From Sporosarcina sp. P33 (lineage in GTDB: Bacteria; Bacillota; Bacilli; Bacillales_A; Planococcaceae): a DNA stretch of 64,000 bases. Every line of letters starts with the position of its first letter. The stretch's first letter is position 1. The notes under the pieces were generated by a model. That model did not search any database, was not told the origin of the DNA, and saw nothing but the letters and a program-made list of their open reading frames with translations. The stretch spans positions 1 through 64,000 of the forward strand of contig NZ_CP015027.1 in assembly GCF_002077155.1 (NCBI RefSeq), written 5' to 3'. Shown piece by piece: positions 37,829 through 47,521 of this stretch. The position numbers and the translations under genes were made by a program.

Positions 37829-38029
37829 ATGGAACAAGGTACAGTTAAGTGGTTCAACGCAGAAAAAGGTTTTGGATTTATCGAACGTGAAGCAGGAGAG
37901 GACGTATTCGTACACTTCTCAGCTATTCAAAGTGAAGGTTTCAAATCTTTAGACGAAGGTCAAAGCGTAACATTTGAAATTGAAGAAGGACAGCGCGGCC
38001 TACAAGCTGCAAACGTTCAAAAAGCTTAA
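37829..38029 (+). CDS. csp: Cold-shock protein (CspA/CspB family)
   Basis: Single-stranded nucleic-acid-binding RNA chaperone of 66 residues with RNP1 KGFGFIER (about 12-19) and RNP2 VFVHFSAIQ (about 26-34). This is one complete OB-fold. Strong AGGAGG Shine-Dalgarno. A leader of about 110 nt is likely, as is common for cold-shock genes. Confidence 0.97.
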   Translation: MEQGTVKWFNAEKGFGFIEREAGEDVFVHFSAIQSEGFKSLDEGQSVTFEIEEGQRGLQAANVQKA

Positions 38030-38038
38030 TAACGGCTT

Positions 38039-38071
38039 TAAAAAAGACCCTGCATCTAGGGTCTTTTTTTT
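38039..38071 (+). terminator. Terminator after csp
   Basis: AAAAGACCC / GGGTCTTTT with eight T. Confidence 0.9.
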
Positions 38072-38239
38072 ATCGTAATTTATGCTATATCCTTTGGTAA
38101 TCCTCGCATGATTAAATTGAGGTGGACCCTAAGACTCAGCGAGCCGCAGAGATAAGGAATATTGATATTCTTTTGGTACTGATTTAATGAGAAGTTCAAA
38201 GCAACTCAGTAAAATCCAACATTCTGCAAGAGACATCTC

Positions 38240-39052
38240 TTATAGAGTTAAAAAAGTAGAACCTGCTTTTTGACGTTGCTCAAGAGTTAAAGAGGTTTTA
38301 TTGCCTGGTGTTGGTTCCATTAGATTCCCGGTCTGAGGACTATGATTATTAGAGCAGTTTGGGGAGGAAGGATCACAATTATTATTCACGGGAATAAGTC
38401 TATCTGATCCGGGCGTTTCTATAGTCGCTGTACCAAAGAAGATATGTCCGAGTTCATGTTTTAAGAGCGAAGTATTAAATGAGTCATTTGGGAAATTACA
38501 GATTACAATATGATTAAATAATCGGGAAGCTGTGTTTTGATTAGTTAAACCTATATTACTAAAAGCTCTACCAGCTATTCCTGATGTTTGCTCTGAAAAC
38601 GGTGCATACCATACTGCAATTATTTTTGTGGTGTTTGGAAATCTATCTGCATGGATTTGCTGTAATCTTCTGAAGCTGAGATTGTCGGAGCTCAAATTAC
38701 CCAAGTTTGACGGCAGTGAAAAATCGGGGCCTAGATCTGTATCTGTAAGTTGTACAGGCCCGCCAGGAATTGCTATGATAGGAAACCCCCAAATCTGAGA
38801 CACATTCGTCATATCTTCTCCAAAACGATCGTTCCCGTTTCTGGTTGTTTCGGCACCAGGTAAATAATATGCTTGAACAGCAACAAATGAAAAAAGTTGG
38901 CCAGCTGTATCAGTCGGAACTTGTTCTGGTGTTATTGGTAAAGAAACAGGATCATCATCTATTTCTGGAGGTTGAGGTTTATGACATTCACGGCAGCATT
39001 TACAACAGCATTTGCACTTATTTCCTTTTTTTGATTTCCGTTTTTCACCCAC
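38240..39052 (-). CDS. Zincin-like putative metallopeptidase with Cys-rich N-terminus
   Basis: No named family is recognised. The 270-residue protein starts with a basic, Cys-rich segment (about residues 9-24, KGNKCKCCCKCCRECHKP; eight Cys), then a Pro-rich linker. The domain at about 45-270 contains HELGHIFFG (about 200-208), a zinc-binding HEXXH, and a later NLMEPTPG (about 246-253) that could be the Met-turn of a metzincin. No third-ligand HExxHxxGxxH spacing is seen, so the class is uncertain. There is no signal peptide. GTG 39052 is chosen for the AGGAGTG upstream. It stands alone in the accessory region; the Cys cluster may bind metal or form crosslinks. Confidence 0.7.
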   Translation of the reverse strand: MGEKRKSKKGNKCKCCCKCCRECHKPQPPEIDDDPVSLPITPEQVPTDTAGQLFSFVAVQAYYLPGAETTRNGNDRFGEDMTNVSQIWGFPIIAIPGGPVQLTDTDLGPDFSLPSNLGNLSSDNLSFRRLQQIHADRFPNTTKIIAVWYAPFSEQTSGIAGRAFSNIGLTNQNTASRLFNHIVICNFPNDSFNTSLLKHELGHIFFGTATIETPGSDRLIPVNNNCDPSSPNCSNNHSPQTGNLMEPTPGNKTSLTLEQRQKAGSTFLTL

Positions 39053-39293
39053 AAGGAATCACTCCTATTTTAATTTTCAATAGAACCTATCATATTCAAA
39101 TGCGAAAGACCTGTTTGTATGAACACCTAGTGATGTTTTAGACAAACATTCTTTTACCTCATGAAATCTCTGAATTTTATATAGTTTACTACCCGGAATT
39201 CTATGCACTATCAAATTGAATAAATATGCTAATAGCAGCTGAAGGATTTGAAAAATTATTAATCAGCACAAAGAAGAAAGGTGGCATAAGAAG

Positions 39294-39650
39294 GTGATAA
39301 GCCAAGAATTCCAAGATTTGTACATCAGATCGTTAGAGTCGACTTTGCATAAGCTTTCAACTGCGTATGAAAGCATGACAGAAAAGGGATCAAATACGGC
39401 TCTTGTAAAAATGAGAAGGGACGCTGTGAAAACCGGGTTAGAAAGCCTTAGGTGCGATTGGAACGCGGAGGAGTTTATTTGTGACGATGAAATCATGTTA
39501 ACTTCTATAAAAACTTTGCAGGGCATTGTTCCGTCTATTGAAAAACAACTAGTTAAGGCAAAGGATGGCAGTTCTCAAAAAACATTAAATGAGCGCCGTT
39601 TAACTGCAATTAACCTGTCCGTCGAATCTTTGAAGAACCGCTTCCAATAA
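39294..39650 (+). CDS. Hypothetical helical protein
   Basis: Not recognised. The 118-residue protein is predicted mostly alpha-helical, with two long amphipathic helices rich in Glu/Lys/Ser and one C-terminal basic helix (NERRLTAINLSVESLKNRF). It has two Cys and no membrane segment. GTG start 39294; AAGAAAGGTGG lies about 11 nt upstream, a long but possible spacing. No operon partner. Confidence 0.5.
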   Translation: MISQEFQDLYIRSLESTLHKLSTAYESMTEKGSNTALVKMRRDAVKTGLESLRCDWNAEEFICDDEIMLTSIKTLQGIVPSIEKQLVKAKDGSSQKTLNERRLTAINLSVESLKNRFQ

Positions 39651-39732
39651 ACGTTTGCCAAAAGCAAACAAAGGATTTTATGTATAAGGGTTTACAGAAA
39701 CAATCTATTACAGCTTCCGGATAGGAATTGAT

Positions 39733-40584
39733 ATGGAAATGAAGAAAAGACTTCTCTATAGTGTGCTTGGGATTATAACAATCAGCTATTTTTTCTGGTT
39801 TCAAAATAATTCACTTACCATGAGCAAGACAGAGATCCGTTCTGCAAACCTGCCTGCCAGTTTTGATCAGTTCAAGATTATCCATTTGACCGATCTTCAC
39901 AATAAAAGCTTTGGGAAGAATCAGCAAAGAATAGTCCGGAAAGTCACAATGTTTGATCCGGACATCATAGTTTATACCGGTGACCTCATCGATTCCAACA
40001 GGACGGGGGATGAAGCAGGGCTGCTGTTAATGAAAGAGCTGACGAAAGTTGCTCCTGTATACTATGTGACAGGAAATCACGAATGGTGGTCTGGGACATT
40101 CAATTCATTGGAACGTTCATTGAATACTATTGGCGTGCATGTTTTACGTAATGAGCAGTCTGCGCTGGCAATGGGGGATGATAACATCCATATTGCGGGT
40201 ATTGATGACCCGGCGCACGGTGTCAATGGTGTATCGGAACGGGAAATAGCCATGGAAGATATAAAAACACTGGCAGAAGAAATGACAACAGATACTTTTA
40301 CAATTTTGTTAGCACATCGTCCCGAGCTGCTGCCGCTTTACGCGGAGTCTGATTTTGATCTAGTATTTTCCGGTCATGCACATGGGGGACAAATCAGAAT
40401 TCCTTTTGTCGGCGGTCTGATTGCGCCAAATCAAGGAGTGCTGCCCGTTTATACTGCCGGTGAATATGTGCTGAATCATACAGTGATGATGGTTGGAAGG
40501 GGACTCGGCAACAGCATTATACCGTTGAGAGTATTCAATCGTCCTGAGATTGTCGCAGTAACATTGGAGGCTGCGGACGAGTAA
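39733..40584 (+). CDS. Metallophosphoesterase (YkuE-like)
   Basis: Membrane-anchored calcineurin-like phosphoesterase of 283 residues: one N-terminal membrane helix (about 5-22), then HLTDLHNKSFGKN (about 51), VYTGDLIDSNRTG (about 79), VTGNHEWWSG (about 114), LLAHRPELL (about 194) and FSGHAHGGQIRIP (about 214). All five dimetal-binding blocks are present. Similar B. subtilis YkuE acts on the cell envelope; substrate here unknown. Confidence 0.92.
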   Translation: MEMKKRLLYSVLGIITISYFFWFQNNSLTMSKTEIRSANLPASFDQFKIIHLTDLHNKSFGKNQQRIVRKVTMFDPDIIVYTGDLIDSNRTGDEAGLLLMKELTKVAPVYYVTGNHEWWSGTFNSLERSLNTIGVHVLRNEQSALAMGDDNIHIAGIDDPAHGVNGVSEREIAMEDIKTLAEEMTTDTFTILLAHRPELLPLYAESDFDLVFSGHAHGGQIRIPFVGGLIAPNQGVLPVYTAGEYVLNHTVMMVGRGLGNSIIPLRVFNRPEIVAVTLEAADE

Positions 40585-40693
40585 GCACATATAGTCATCC
40601 AATCTGCTGATCTCGCTGAAGGCAAAGACAGTTGGATAGTAAGATGATTTCATTATTTACTGTAAGCAGTAATGAGTAATGTATAAAGACTCA

Positions 40694-40724
40694 AATCGGC
40701 GCTGACGGCAGCGTCGATTTTTTT
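40694..40724 (+). terminator. Terminator after the phosphoesterase gene
   Basis: ATCGGCGCTG / CAGCGTCGAT stem (one G-U pair) followed by TTTTTTT. The rest of 40725-40972 has no gene. Confidence 0.8.
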
Positions 40725-40972
40725 ACTGCTTCATTACGCTGGAAAATGAAAACTTTCATATGAACGAAATTCCGGTGAAGGATAATGCTGGTTGAAAATA
40801 TTTCATCTGCCAGTTAAGCTCCCATACAGTGTCTGGTGAAATTTTAGCCTAATAGATTGTAATTTCCAGAAATGGCTTGATTATCTCAATAAATCACGAG
40901 TGTCATACACACATATAGAAATCGAAAATCCTATATTGTACGATAAATAAACGCTCAATGTCAATCATAAAT

Positions 40973-41001
40973 TTGAAAAATTTCAGATTATATGGTATAA
41001 T
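40973..41001 (+). promoter_or_regulatory. Promoter of the 41123 gene and its leader
   Basis: TTGAAA, exactly 17 bp, TATAAT. Predicted start near 41008. Confidence 0.8.
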
Positions 41002-41040
41002 CAATATATAATAATAATTAAGGGTGCAATCAGCAGTTCT

Positions 41041-41078
41041 GCGCAACTTATTCCAGCAAGGAATGGAGTGCGTTTTTT
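41041..41078 (+). terminator. Leader terminator upstream of the 41123 gene
   Basis: Hairpin with CGCAACTTATTCC and GGAATGGAGTGCG arms (one or two bulges, loop AGCAA) and TTTTTT. It lies about 33 nt after the predicted transcription start and 45 nt before the ATG, so it can stop transcription before the gene. Confidence 0.75.
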
Positions 41079-41122
41079 CATTTTCAGAGCAGTTATCGAA
41101 TTTGTGTAAAGGGAGATGTCTG

Positions 41123-41959
41123 ATGAATTTAATTAATGAAGGAATAACACACAACGTGTTTGGTGAAGGAAGTATTGTCGAACACGAGGACTCGGTGATT
41201 GTCGTAGATTTTAATAACGTTCTTAAAAAGTTCGTTTATCCTGATGCTTTCGACAATTTCATTACACTAAATGATCAAACGATCGCTAAATCTTTAGAGG
41301 AAGTTTTCTTAAAAAAGAGAGCGGAAGAAGCGGTGCTTGAAAAGAAACGCAAAGAAGAAAAAAAGATCCGGTTACTTGAACAGCAGCGAAGAGATATACT
41401 CAAGAACAACAAAATTCATGAAAGCTCACAAATTGTTTTTTGGCTGGATGAAGAGGAACAATCTAACCTGTTTAACGACTGGCGAATATCGACCGGCAGT
41501 ATTCAAAGCGGAAAAAATAAAGGACGGCCAAACCCGGTAACCCGTTTGCGTCCGAACAGTGCGGGTGTTCTGACTGTGCGAAATTCAGATCAAGAGGAAA
41601 CAGAAAGACGGATCGTCGGTCTCTTCATGGTGAATGACATATTTACCGGCTCGATAGGCGATGATGGGCTGGTGCCATATCATGAAGATTTCAGAATTCA
41701 GCTAACAGAACAGGAAGCTGAGAAAATGCTCTTCTGGAAGTATTACGTAAATAAAAACTACCCTCATCGAACTTCATGGAATTCAGGCAAATTCCGTTAC
41801 TTTGACAATGTATGGACTGCCCAGATGCTAAAAGATATCATAGCATTACGAACGGATGAAGATGAGGTCAAGGAAGCAGAAGATTTTCTGGAATACTTCT
41901 GCAAACTGAATGCTTTGGATATAGACAATATTCCTGAAGCAAGCGGTGCTATACAATAA
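41123..41959 (+). CDS. Hypothetical protein with CarD/DUF3553-like N-terminus
   Basis: A 278-residue protein. The first 45 residues (THNVFGEGSIVEHEDSVIVV, then KKFVYPDAF) look like the small beta module seen in CarD/UvrD-tail proteins. A highly charged coiled coil follows (about 60-105) and then a globular domain (about 110-270) with FWLDEEEQSNLFNDW, GRPNPVTRLRPNSAGVLT and HRTSWNSGKFRYFDN. I cannot assign a function. Start: ATG 41123 after AAAGGGAG; the frame is open further up but would run through the leader hairpin. It is transcribed alone and may be attenuated. Confidence 0.7.
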   Translation: MNLINEGITHNVFGEGSIVEHEDSVIVVDFNNVLKKFVYPDAFDNFITLNDQTIAKSLEEVFLKKRAEEAVLEKKRKEEKKIRLLEQQRRDILKNNKIHESSQIVFWLDEEEQSNLFNDWRISTGSIQSGKNKGRPNPVTRLRPNSAGVLTVRNSDQEETERRIVGLFMVNDIFTGSIGDDGLVPYHEDFRIQLTEQEAEKMLFWKYYVNKNYPHRTSWNSGKFRYFDNVWTAQMLKDIIALRTDEDEVKEAEDFLEYFCKLNALDIDNIPEASGAIQ

Positions 41960-41976
41960 ACTTTATGCGTAGATAA

Positions 41977-42017
41977 GAAAAAGAGCGCCACTCTGCGGGA
42001 GAGAGGTGCTCTTTTTC
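41977..42017. terminator. Bidirectional terminator between the 41123 gene and catalase
   Basis: GAAAAAGAGC / GCTCTTTTTC outer stem; serves convergent genes. Confidence 0.82.
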
Positions 42018-42024
42018 CATTTCC

Positions 42025-44091
42025 TTAATAAATTTCCCTGTCCCAGAAACGTTGCTGAGCGATGGCTTTTACAAATTCGTCGCTGGATGCTGTATTAGCA
42101 TCAGAAAGTATAATTCCCGGACCCTTTTTGGCTTCAGACGCCGTAAATAGGGACTGGCCTGTTGACGCAATACTCATCGGTTTGTAATGCATAAATGTTT
42201 CGTTAATAAAATAGATACTGTCTGAGTTAAACTTTGCCTGATTACCTGCACTTCCTCCAACGATGTAGAGAGAATCAAACAGTACAGGGGCCGTTGTTGA
42301 AAACGTTTCACTTACATGAATGACAAGTCCGTTTGACCCTGTTACTTTACCGATTTTTTCGCCAATAGCATATGTCCAGACACCATACTTTGACAGATTC
42401 TCAATCGTTTCTTTCACTTCCTGATCATTAAATCCGTCGCCAATGATAATCCCGACCTTTAAACTGTAGGGAAAGCGATTCGTTCGCTCCTGACTTAGGG
42501 CGGGTGAAGATTGCTCCACAGTCGATTGTTCGCCGGCCGGCTCATTTACTCCGACGTTCATCGCAATTAAGGCGGCCATTTCATTGTCAACACGACTGAA
42601 CATATCAACCACTTGCTGTTTCACACTTACGCTTTGAACTTTCCCGACTTCAAAGCTGAATGACTGGGTGATATGCTTTTTCTCCGCCGGCGACATGCTG
42701 TTCCAAAAAAGCCTCGCCTGAGAAAAGTGGTCATTGAATGATTCGCTTCGTGCCTGAATGACACGGCCTTCCACCTTTTCCGCGTAGTGAACGAAACCGC
42801 CTTCTTCTTTTGTTGAGGCAGAAGGGGTGTTTCCTGCTAAAGAATTCTTATGGTAGCTTACCTGTCCCACATCTATTCGTTGTCGATTAAATCCATTGCG
42901 CTGATTATTATGGAATGGGCAAACCGAACGATTGATAGGGATTTCAGTGAAGTTCGGACCGCCCAGACGGTAAATCTGTGTGTCGCTGTATGATAAAATC
43001 CTTCCTTGTAACAGCGGATCATTGGTGAAGTCTATTCCAGGCACTATATTCCCAGGATGGAATGCCGCTTGCTCCGTTTCAGCAAATACGTTGGTTACAT
43101 TTTGATTTAATGTCATTTTTCCGATGATTTTCACAGGGACAATCTCTTCGGGCCATAGTTTTGTCGCGTCAAGAATATCAAAGTCAAACATGAACTCATC
43201 TTCTTCCGCAATCAACTGTACGCCAAATTCATATTCAGCAAAATAGCCATTTTCGATGCATTCCCATAAATCCCTGCGCTGAAAGTCTGCATCCTTACCT
43301 GCGATCTTCTGTGCCTCATCCCAAACGAGTGAATGTACACCAAGCACAGGTTTCCAATGAAACTTTACAAACGTTGCTTTACCTTCGCTGTTCACAAAGC
43401 GAAATGTATGAACGCCAAACCCTTCCATCATACGCCAGCTTCTTGGAATTGTCCGGTCTGACATTTGCCACATGACCATATGTGCAGATTCCTGATTATT
43501 GGCTATGAAATCCCAGAATGTATCATGGGCTGAAGCGGCCTGGGGTATATCGTTATGAGGTTCCGGTTTGACCGCATGAATGAGGTCTGGGAATTTCATG
43601 CTATCTTGAATGAAAAATACCGGAATATTATTCCCGACTAAGTCATAATTCCCTTCCTCTGTGTAAAACTTCACCGCAAAGCCTCGTACGTCCCGTGCTG
43701 TATCGACTGAACCCAGGCTTCCCGCGACATTGGAGAACCGAGTGAAAACAGGCGTCTTCTGTCCGGCTGTTTGAAGAAAACCTGCTGTAGTATAATCTTT
43801 CAATGATTCATACAGCTCGAATTCACCGTGTGCTGCATAGCCCCTCGCATGAACAACGCGTTCCGGAATTCGTTCACGGTCAAAGTGCATCAATTTTTCT
43901 TTTAAATGAATTCCTTCAATTAATGTAGGACCGCGCACTCCTGCTTTTACTGACTCTTCATCATTTGATACTTTAACTCCCTGATTGGTAGTGATCTTTT
44001 TTCCTTTATTGTCTACCTTAAATTGATCAAGCTGTTCACTTTTTCTGTTCTTTTGTGTATCTCTGCTATCGTTAACCGATCCGTCGTTCAC
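42025..44091 (-). CDS. katE: Large-subunit (clade II) catalase
   Basis: Haem catalase that disproportionates hydrogen peroxide. It is 688 residues, with a C-terminal DJ-1/PfpI-like domain (about 545-688, [14 protein letters not shown]) typical of HPII/KatE forms. Catalytic His is in [17 protein letters not shown] (about 80), Asn in [18 protein letters not shown], and the proximal haem Tyr in [17 protein letters not shown]. Start: GTG 44091 because GGAGGAG lies just upstream; an ATG at 44118 is in frame but lacks a Shine-Dalgarno. It works downstream of sodA in peroxide defence. Confidence 0.93.
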   Translation of the reverse strand: MNDGSVNDSRDTQKNRKSEQLDQFKVDNKGKKITTNQGVKVSNDEESVKAGVRGPTLIEGIHLKEKLMHFDRERIPERVVHARGYAAHGEFELYESLKDYTTAGFLQTAGQKTPVFTRFSNVAGSLGSVDTARDVRGFAVKFYTEEGNYDLVGNNIPVFFIQDSMKFPDLIHAVKPEPHNDIPQAASAHDTFWDFIANNQESAHMVMWQMSDRTIPRSWRMMEGFGVHTFRFVNSEGKATFVKFHWKPVLGVHSLVWDEAQKIAGKDADFQRRDLWECIENGYFAEYEFGVQLIAEEDEFMFDFDILDATKLWPEEIVPVKIIGKMTLNQNVTNVFAETEQAAFHPGNIVPGIDFTNDPLLQGRILSYSDTQIYRLGGPNFTEIPINRSVCPFHNNQRNGFNRQRIDVGQVSYHKNSLAGNTPSASTKEEGGFVHYAEKVEGRVIQARSESFNDHFSQARLFWNSMSPAEKKHITQSFSFEVGKVQSVSVKQQVVDMFSRVDNEMAALIAMNVGVNEPAGEQSTVEQSSPALSQERTNRFPYSLKVGIIIGDGFNDQEVKETIENLSKYGVWTYAIGEKIGKVTGSNGLVIHVSETFSTTAPVLFDSLYIVGGSAGNQAKFNSDSIYFINETFMHYKPMSIASTGQSLFTASEAKKGPGIILSDANTASSDEFVKAIAQQRFWDREIY

Positions 44092-44290
44092 ACAATCTCC
44101 TCCATCATGCTTCTCCATTTATTTTGGGATTAGCTCATCCATACTGTATGTGGAGTTTCTGTAAAATAGCACAAACAGAGAAATGGAAAATACGATGGAG
44201 TCAAGAAGTGAAGAGCAGCTGCATAATTATGGAGATCGTCTAATAAGGTGAATGCACCTGCACTTTTACACAGTAAAATGGACTTAACAC

Positions 44291-44548
44291 CTATTTCTGC
44301 TCTAACTTTCCCACCCTTTTAGTTAAGTCATCAATTTGTTTCTGTATTAGTTCTAATTGAATTGTTCGTTCGGATTGTTTTTGCGCTTTTCGTTTGTTCT
44401 TCTTTTCATTTTCCAATTCCTGCAGTGTAATTGCGGCCGCTATTTGAAGAGATTCACCTGCTATGGACAGCACACTGCCCAAAAACTCCAGTTTAGCTGC
44501 ATAGGTTTCTGCTGATTCAAAATTTTTATCTGTCTGAATGTTATCCAT
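44291..44548 (-). CDS. Small hypothetical coiled-coil protein
   Basis: An 85-residue protein, not recognised. The N-terminal half is helical and mildly hydrophobic (AAKLEFLGSVLSIAGESLQI), the second half is a strongly charged coiled coil (ENEKKNKRKAQKQSERTIQL) ending in QKQIDDLTKRVGKLEQK. ATG 44548 is preferred (GAGGTTGTG upstream). It is on the same strand as catalase but about 200 bp away, so it is probably independent. Confidence 0.55.
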   Translation of the reverse strand: MDNIQTDKNFESAETYAAKLEFLGSVLSIAGESLQIAAAITLQELENEKKNKRKAQKQSERTIQLELIQKQIDDLTKRVGKLEQK

Positions 44549-44927
44549 TATTTCACAACCTCTGTCAGTTATTGAGTGTTCCATTTATATGTGACATGCA
44601 ACAAAATCATGTAAGCGGTAAAAGCTGGCACCCTGGATATAGATACTGATTTATAATGCAGCTGCGCTGAATACTTGTTTGTATTTGCATGGAATCGTTT
44701 TAATAGGATAGAAAAAACACCCGTAAACTAAAATAAAGAAATATAGTGAACATAAATTGCAAGGAGGCTGCAGAGCAGATTCATCCAGCAGTATGGTAAA
44801 TAAATTGTAACTGTCATGATATACTCTATTACAATGTTTCTATTACATGATAAAAGAGCAGCTCCCGGAAAATTATTACTCTGGTCTTTCGTGTTGTGGG
44901 AAATATATAGGAAAGTGGTGGTGTTCT

Positions 44928-45476
44928 TTGAATTTGTTTGAAGCCAGAAAAGATATTTCGATAAGAGGAAAGAATGGGATCGCGTTCTTATTGTCTGCCG
45001 TTGTCATCTGGTCAATCATTACCGTTATATTTTTGCAGCCGATTGAAATAAGCCAGAAAAACATATTTATGATGTTTTCGACAGGTTTGATGTTTCCGCT
45101 GTCCTTGGCTCTGTCCAAATTACTGAATGCTGATTGGAAATTTGATGATCACGAGTTAGGGGTTTTGGGGCTATTTTTAAACTTGGCGCAGATTATCTAC
45201 TTCCCGATCCTGTTTTGGGCTATGATAAAAAGCCCGTACGATGCAATTATGATATTTGCTGTCATAACCGGCGCTCACTTTTTCCCGTATGGCTGGTTTT
45301 ATAATGCCAAACCTTATTATTACGCGGCACCCATTATTGCGATGAGTATGATGTTTTTAGGGCTGTATGCAGCTCCGGATCATTTATGGCTGCTGCCTTT
45401 CTTCATGACAGTGTTATTATTGATGTTAGTCATTTCTCTTTATTTGGATTTCAGGGCGGCAAAGAAAAGAATGTGA
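44928..45476 (+). CDS. Membrane protein of DUF7010-like family
   Basis: A 182-residue membrane protein with about six hydrophobic segments. The short cytosolic start (NLFEARKDISIRGKNGIAFL), the Pro/Tyr-rich PYDAIMIFAVITGAHFFPYG and KPYYYAAPI suggest the DUF7010 family; function unknown. TTG 44928 with AAGTGGTGG upstream is preferred; no other start has a Shine-Dalgarno. Confidence 0.6.
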   Translation: MNLFEARKDISIRGKNGIAFLLSAVVIWSIITVIFLQPIEISQKNIFMMFSTGLMFPLSLALSKLLNADWKFDDHELGVLGLFLNLAQIIYFPILFWAMIKSPYDAIMIFAVITGAHFFPYGWFYNAKPYYYAAPIIAMSMMFLGLYAAPDHLWLLPFFMTVLLLMLVISLYLDFRAAKKRM

Positions 45477-45649
45477 TTTGCAGTGTCTTGTCCTTTGCGC
45501 ACTCAGACAGCAGTATAGGATGGAATCAGGCAATGCGGTTTTCTATAAACGGTCTGTGATATAAATATAGTGTATTGCTGATCATTGTGCCCGCGCTTCA
45601 AACTGATTGGAACAAATAAATTTGCTTTGCCGATGGGAGGACAGGATAT

Positions 45650-46120
45650 ATGGAAGAGGTATATGTTGCCGGAGGATGTTTATGGGGAGTACAGGCTTTT
45701 ATCAAAACGTTGCCCGGAGTCCAAGTTACAGAAGCGGGAAGAGCGAACGGAACGGGTTATACACTTGAAGGGGAGTATGATGGATACGCTGAGTGCGTAA
45801 AAACGGAATTTGATCCATCCGTCATGACGATAACAGATTTAATGGAGTATTTATTTGAAATCATTGATCCGTACAGTTTGAATAAACAGGGGCAGGATGT
45901 CGGAGTAAAATACAGAACCGGGATTTATAGTGAAAAGCCCGAACATCTCCAAGAGGCGAAAGCCTTTTTGCGCAGCAGAAATGACTATGACAAAATTATG
46001 GTGGAAGTACTTCCTTTAACAAATTATGTGAGAAGTGCAGAAGAGCATCAGAACAGGTTAGACAAGTGTCCGGATGAGTATTGTCATATTCCGGAAGACA
46101 TTCTGACCAAGTATAAGTGA
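45650..46120 (+). CDS. msrA: Peptide methionine sulfoxide reductase MsrA-like
   Basis: Reduces methionine-S-sulfoxide in proteins. The 156-residue protein has the MsrA start VAGGCLWGVQAFIKTLPGV with the catalytic Cys in GCLWG (Leu for the common Phe), Y-x-x-C-V, IDPYSLNKQGQDVGVKYRTGIY (two parts of one block) and YVRSAEEHQNRLDKCP in place of the usual FxxAEDYHQ. This divergent form may use other Cys for recycling. ATG 45650 follows GGGAGGA. Confidence 0.85.
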   Translation: MEEVYVAGGCLWGVQAFIKTLPGVQVTEAGRANGTGYTLEGEYDGYAECVKTEFDPSVMTITDLMEYLFEIIDPYSLNKQGQDVGVKYRTGIYSEKPEHLQEAKAFLRSRNDYDKIMVEVLPLTNYVRSAEEHQNRLDKCPDEYCHIPEDILTKYK

Positions 46121-46157
46121 ATGGTCCAATGAATCTGTGTATACATTTAATACATTG

Positions 46158-46196
46158 GAAAAGAGGCTGCCTTTTTATGGTGCGGCCTCTTTTCTG
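46158..46196. terminator. Terminator between msrA and the AAA ATPase gene
   Basis: AAAAGAGGC / GCCTCTTTT stem; lies between convergent genes. Confidence 0.8.
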
Positions 46197-46200
46197 TGTT

Positions 46201-47466
46201 TTAATAACCGATTGGCGAATCCGTTTCCCAGTCGTTCCTTGTGGTTTGTCTATGCTGTTTTTGCAGCTGGCGGATACGATCTTTGTATTGAATCACCGCT
46301 TCATAGTGATAGGTGAGTGCAATTGACATATACAGCTCATTCAGCTGTGAAACGGAAAGCCCTTTTGTTTCCCGGGCAATATCTGTAATTTGTTCAGCTG
46401 ACAGAATCTGTTTGCGGTCCAGTTTTTCCATATATTGCTTCCGTACTTCTTCCGTCGGGGACTTGATTTCATATGTGCTGTCAAAACGACCTGCGCGATT
46501 GATCAGGGCCGGATCGATGCGTTCGGGGTAATTAGTCGTTCCAATGATAAATAAGCCGTCACGGACATGTACGCCGTCCAGGATATTGAGAAATGTGCTT
46601 CTCATATGTTCAGGCATGGAATCCATGTCTTCGATAACAAGAATGGCAGGGGCAAGGCGTTCCACCGTGTTGAATACTTCTTGCACCGAATGGCTGCCGG
46701 TAAATTCTGTGATTTGCCAGTATACAACAGGTGCATCAGTTGTGCCTGTAATGGAACGGACGAGCGTCGTCTTGCCATTGCCGGGCGAGCCATACAGCAG
46801 GATACCGCGCTTATACGGCAAGCCGTACTCTTTGAAAAATGCTCCGCCATCCCGGAAAAATTCATCAATTGAACGAAATAGGTCATTTTTCAATTTTTCA
46901 TCGAGCAGGACGTCTGATCGATTGATTTGTGTCCCGGCTGCATATGTCTTTTTCTCCATACCTTCTTCAGTGTCCACCAAATAAGTAATATTCGTTTTCA
47001 TCGCTTCCCGCTGCAGTTCATTTAATGCTTCAATGAACTTTTTAACATGCGCAGCAGACGGAGCGAACACAGTATGTTCAGACCAGGTGGAACCTGTTGC
47101 GACATAGTAACTGATATTGGCCACAGCAATTTGGTGCTGCGGAAAGAAAATCAGCTGATTGTCGATGGTTTCTGCATTTCGCAGGGCAAACGCATTCACT
47201 GTTTCATCTTGCTGGATTTTTTCTGTTGGCAGAGTGGGATAAATATGACAAAGTGACTCGTACGGCAGTTGTTTGCGGTGAATCAGTTCTGGCAGCATGG
47301 TTTCCGTGTATGAAGAGAATTCATCGACTTGGATTATTTGCCAATCAGCCGGAGACCGTTCCTGCAGGGTTTCGAGTATCGCCTCAATGACAACACCGTA
47401 ATACTGATAATGCGTAAGCTTTTCGTATTGTGACGAATGGAGAGGAATTAAAAACGATGGCTTCAT
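46201..47466 (-). CDS. AAA family ATPase (BCS1-like)
   Basis: A 421-residue protein with a non-catalytic N-terminal half (about 1-195) and one AAA module: Walker A YGSPGNGKTTLVRS (about 223), Walker B PAILVIEDMDSMP (about 278), sensor 1 GLFIIGTTNYPERID and the arginine finger NRAGRFDSTY. The architecture resembles bacterial BCS1/Rix7-like single-module AAA proteins of unknown client. ATG 47466 with AAGGAG upstream. It is not in an operon with a clear partner. Confidence 0.85.
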   Translation of the reverse strand: MKPSFLIPLHSSQYEKLTHYQYYGVVIEAILETLQERSPADWQIIQVDEFSSYTETMLPELIHRKQLPYESLCHIYPTLPTEKIQQDETVNAFALRNAETIDNQLIFFPQHQIAVANISYYVATGSTWSEHTVFAPSAAHVKKFIEALNELQREAMKTNITYLVDTEEGMEKKTYAAGTQINRSDVLLDEKLKNDLFRSIDEFFRDGGAFFKEYGLPYKRGILLYGSPGNGKTTLVRSITGTTDAPVVYWQITEFTGSHSVQEVFNTVERLAPAILVIEDMDSMPEHMRSTFLNILDGVHVRDGLFIIGTTNYPERIDPALINRAGRFDSTYEIKSPTEEVRKQYMEKLDRKQILSAEQITDIARETKGLSVSQLNELYMSIALTYHYEAVIQYKDRIRQLQKQHRQTTRNDWETDSPIGY

Positions 47467-47521
47467 TGTGTAACACTCCTTATAAATAAGTAGATCCCCC
47501 TAAAAGGAGGATCTATGTAAA

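Noticed and set aside
44092..44290. PerR box upstream of the catalase gene
   Set aside because: No TTATAAT-type inverted repeat was found; regulation remains unknown.
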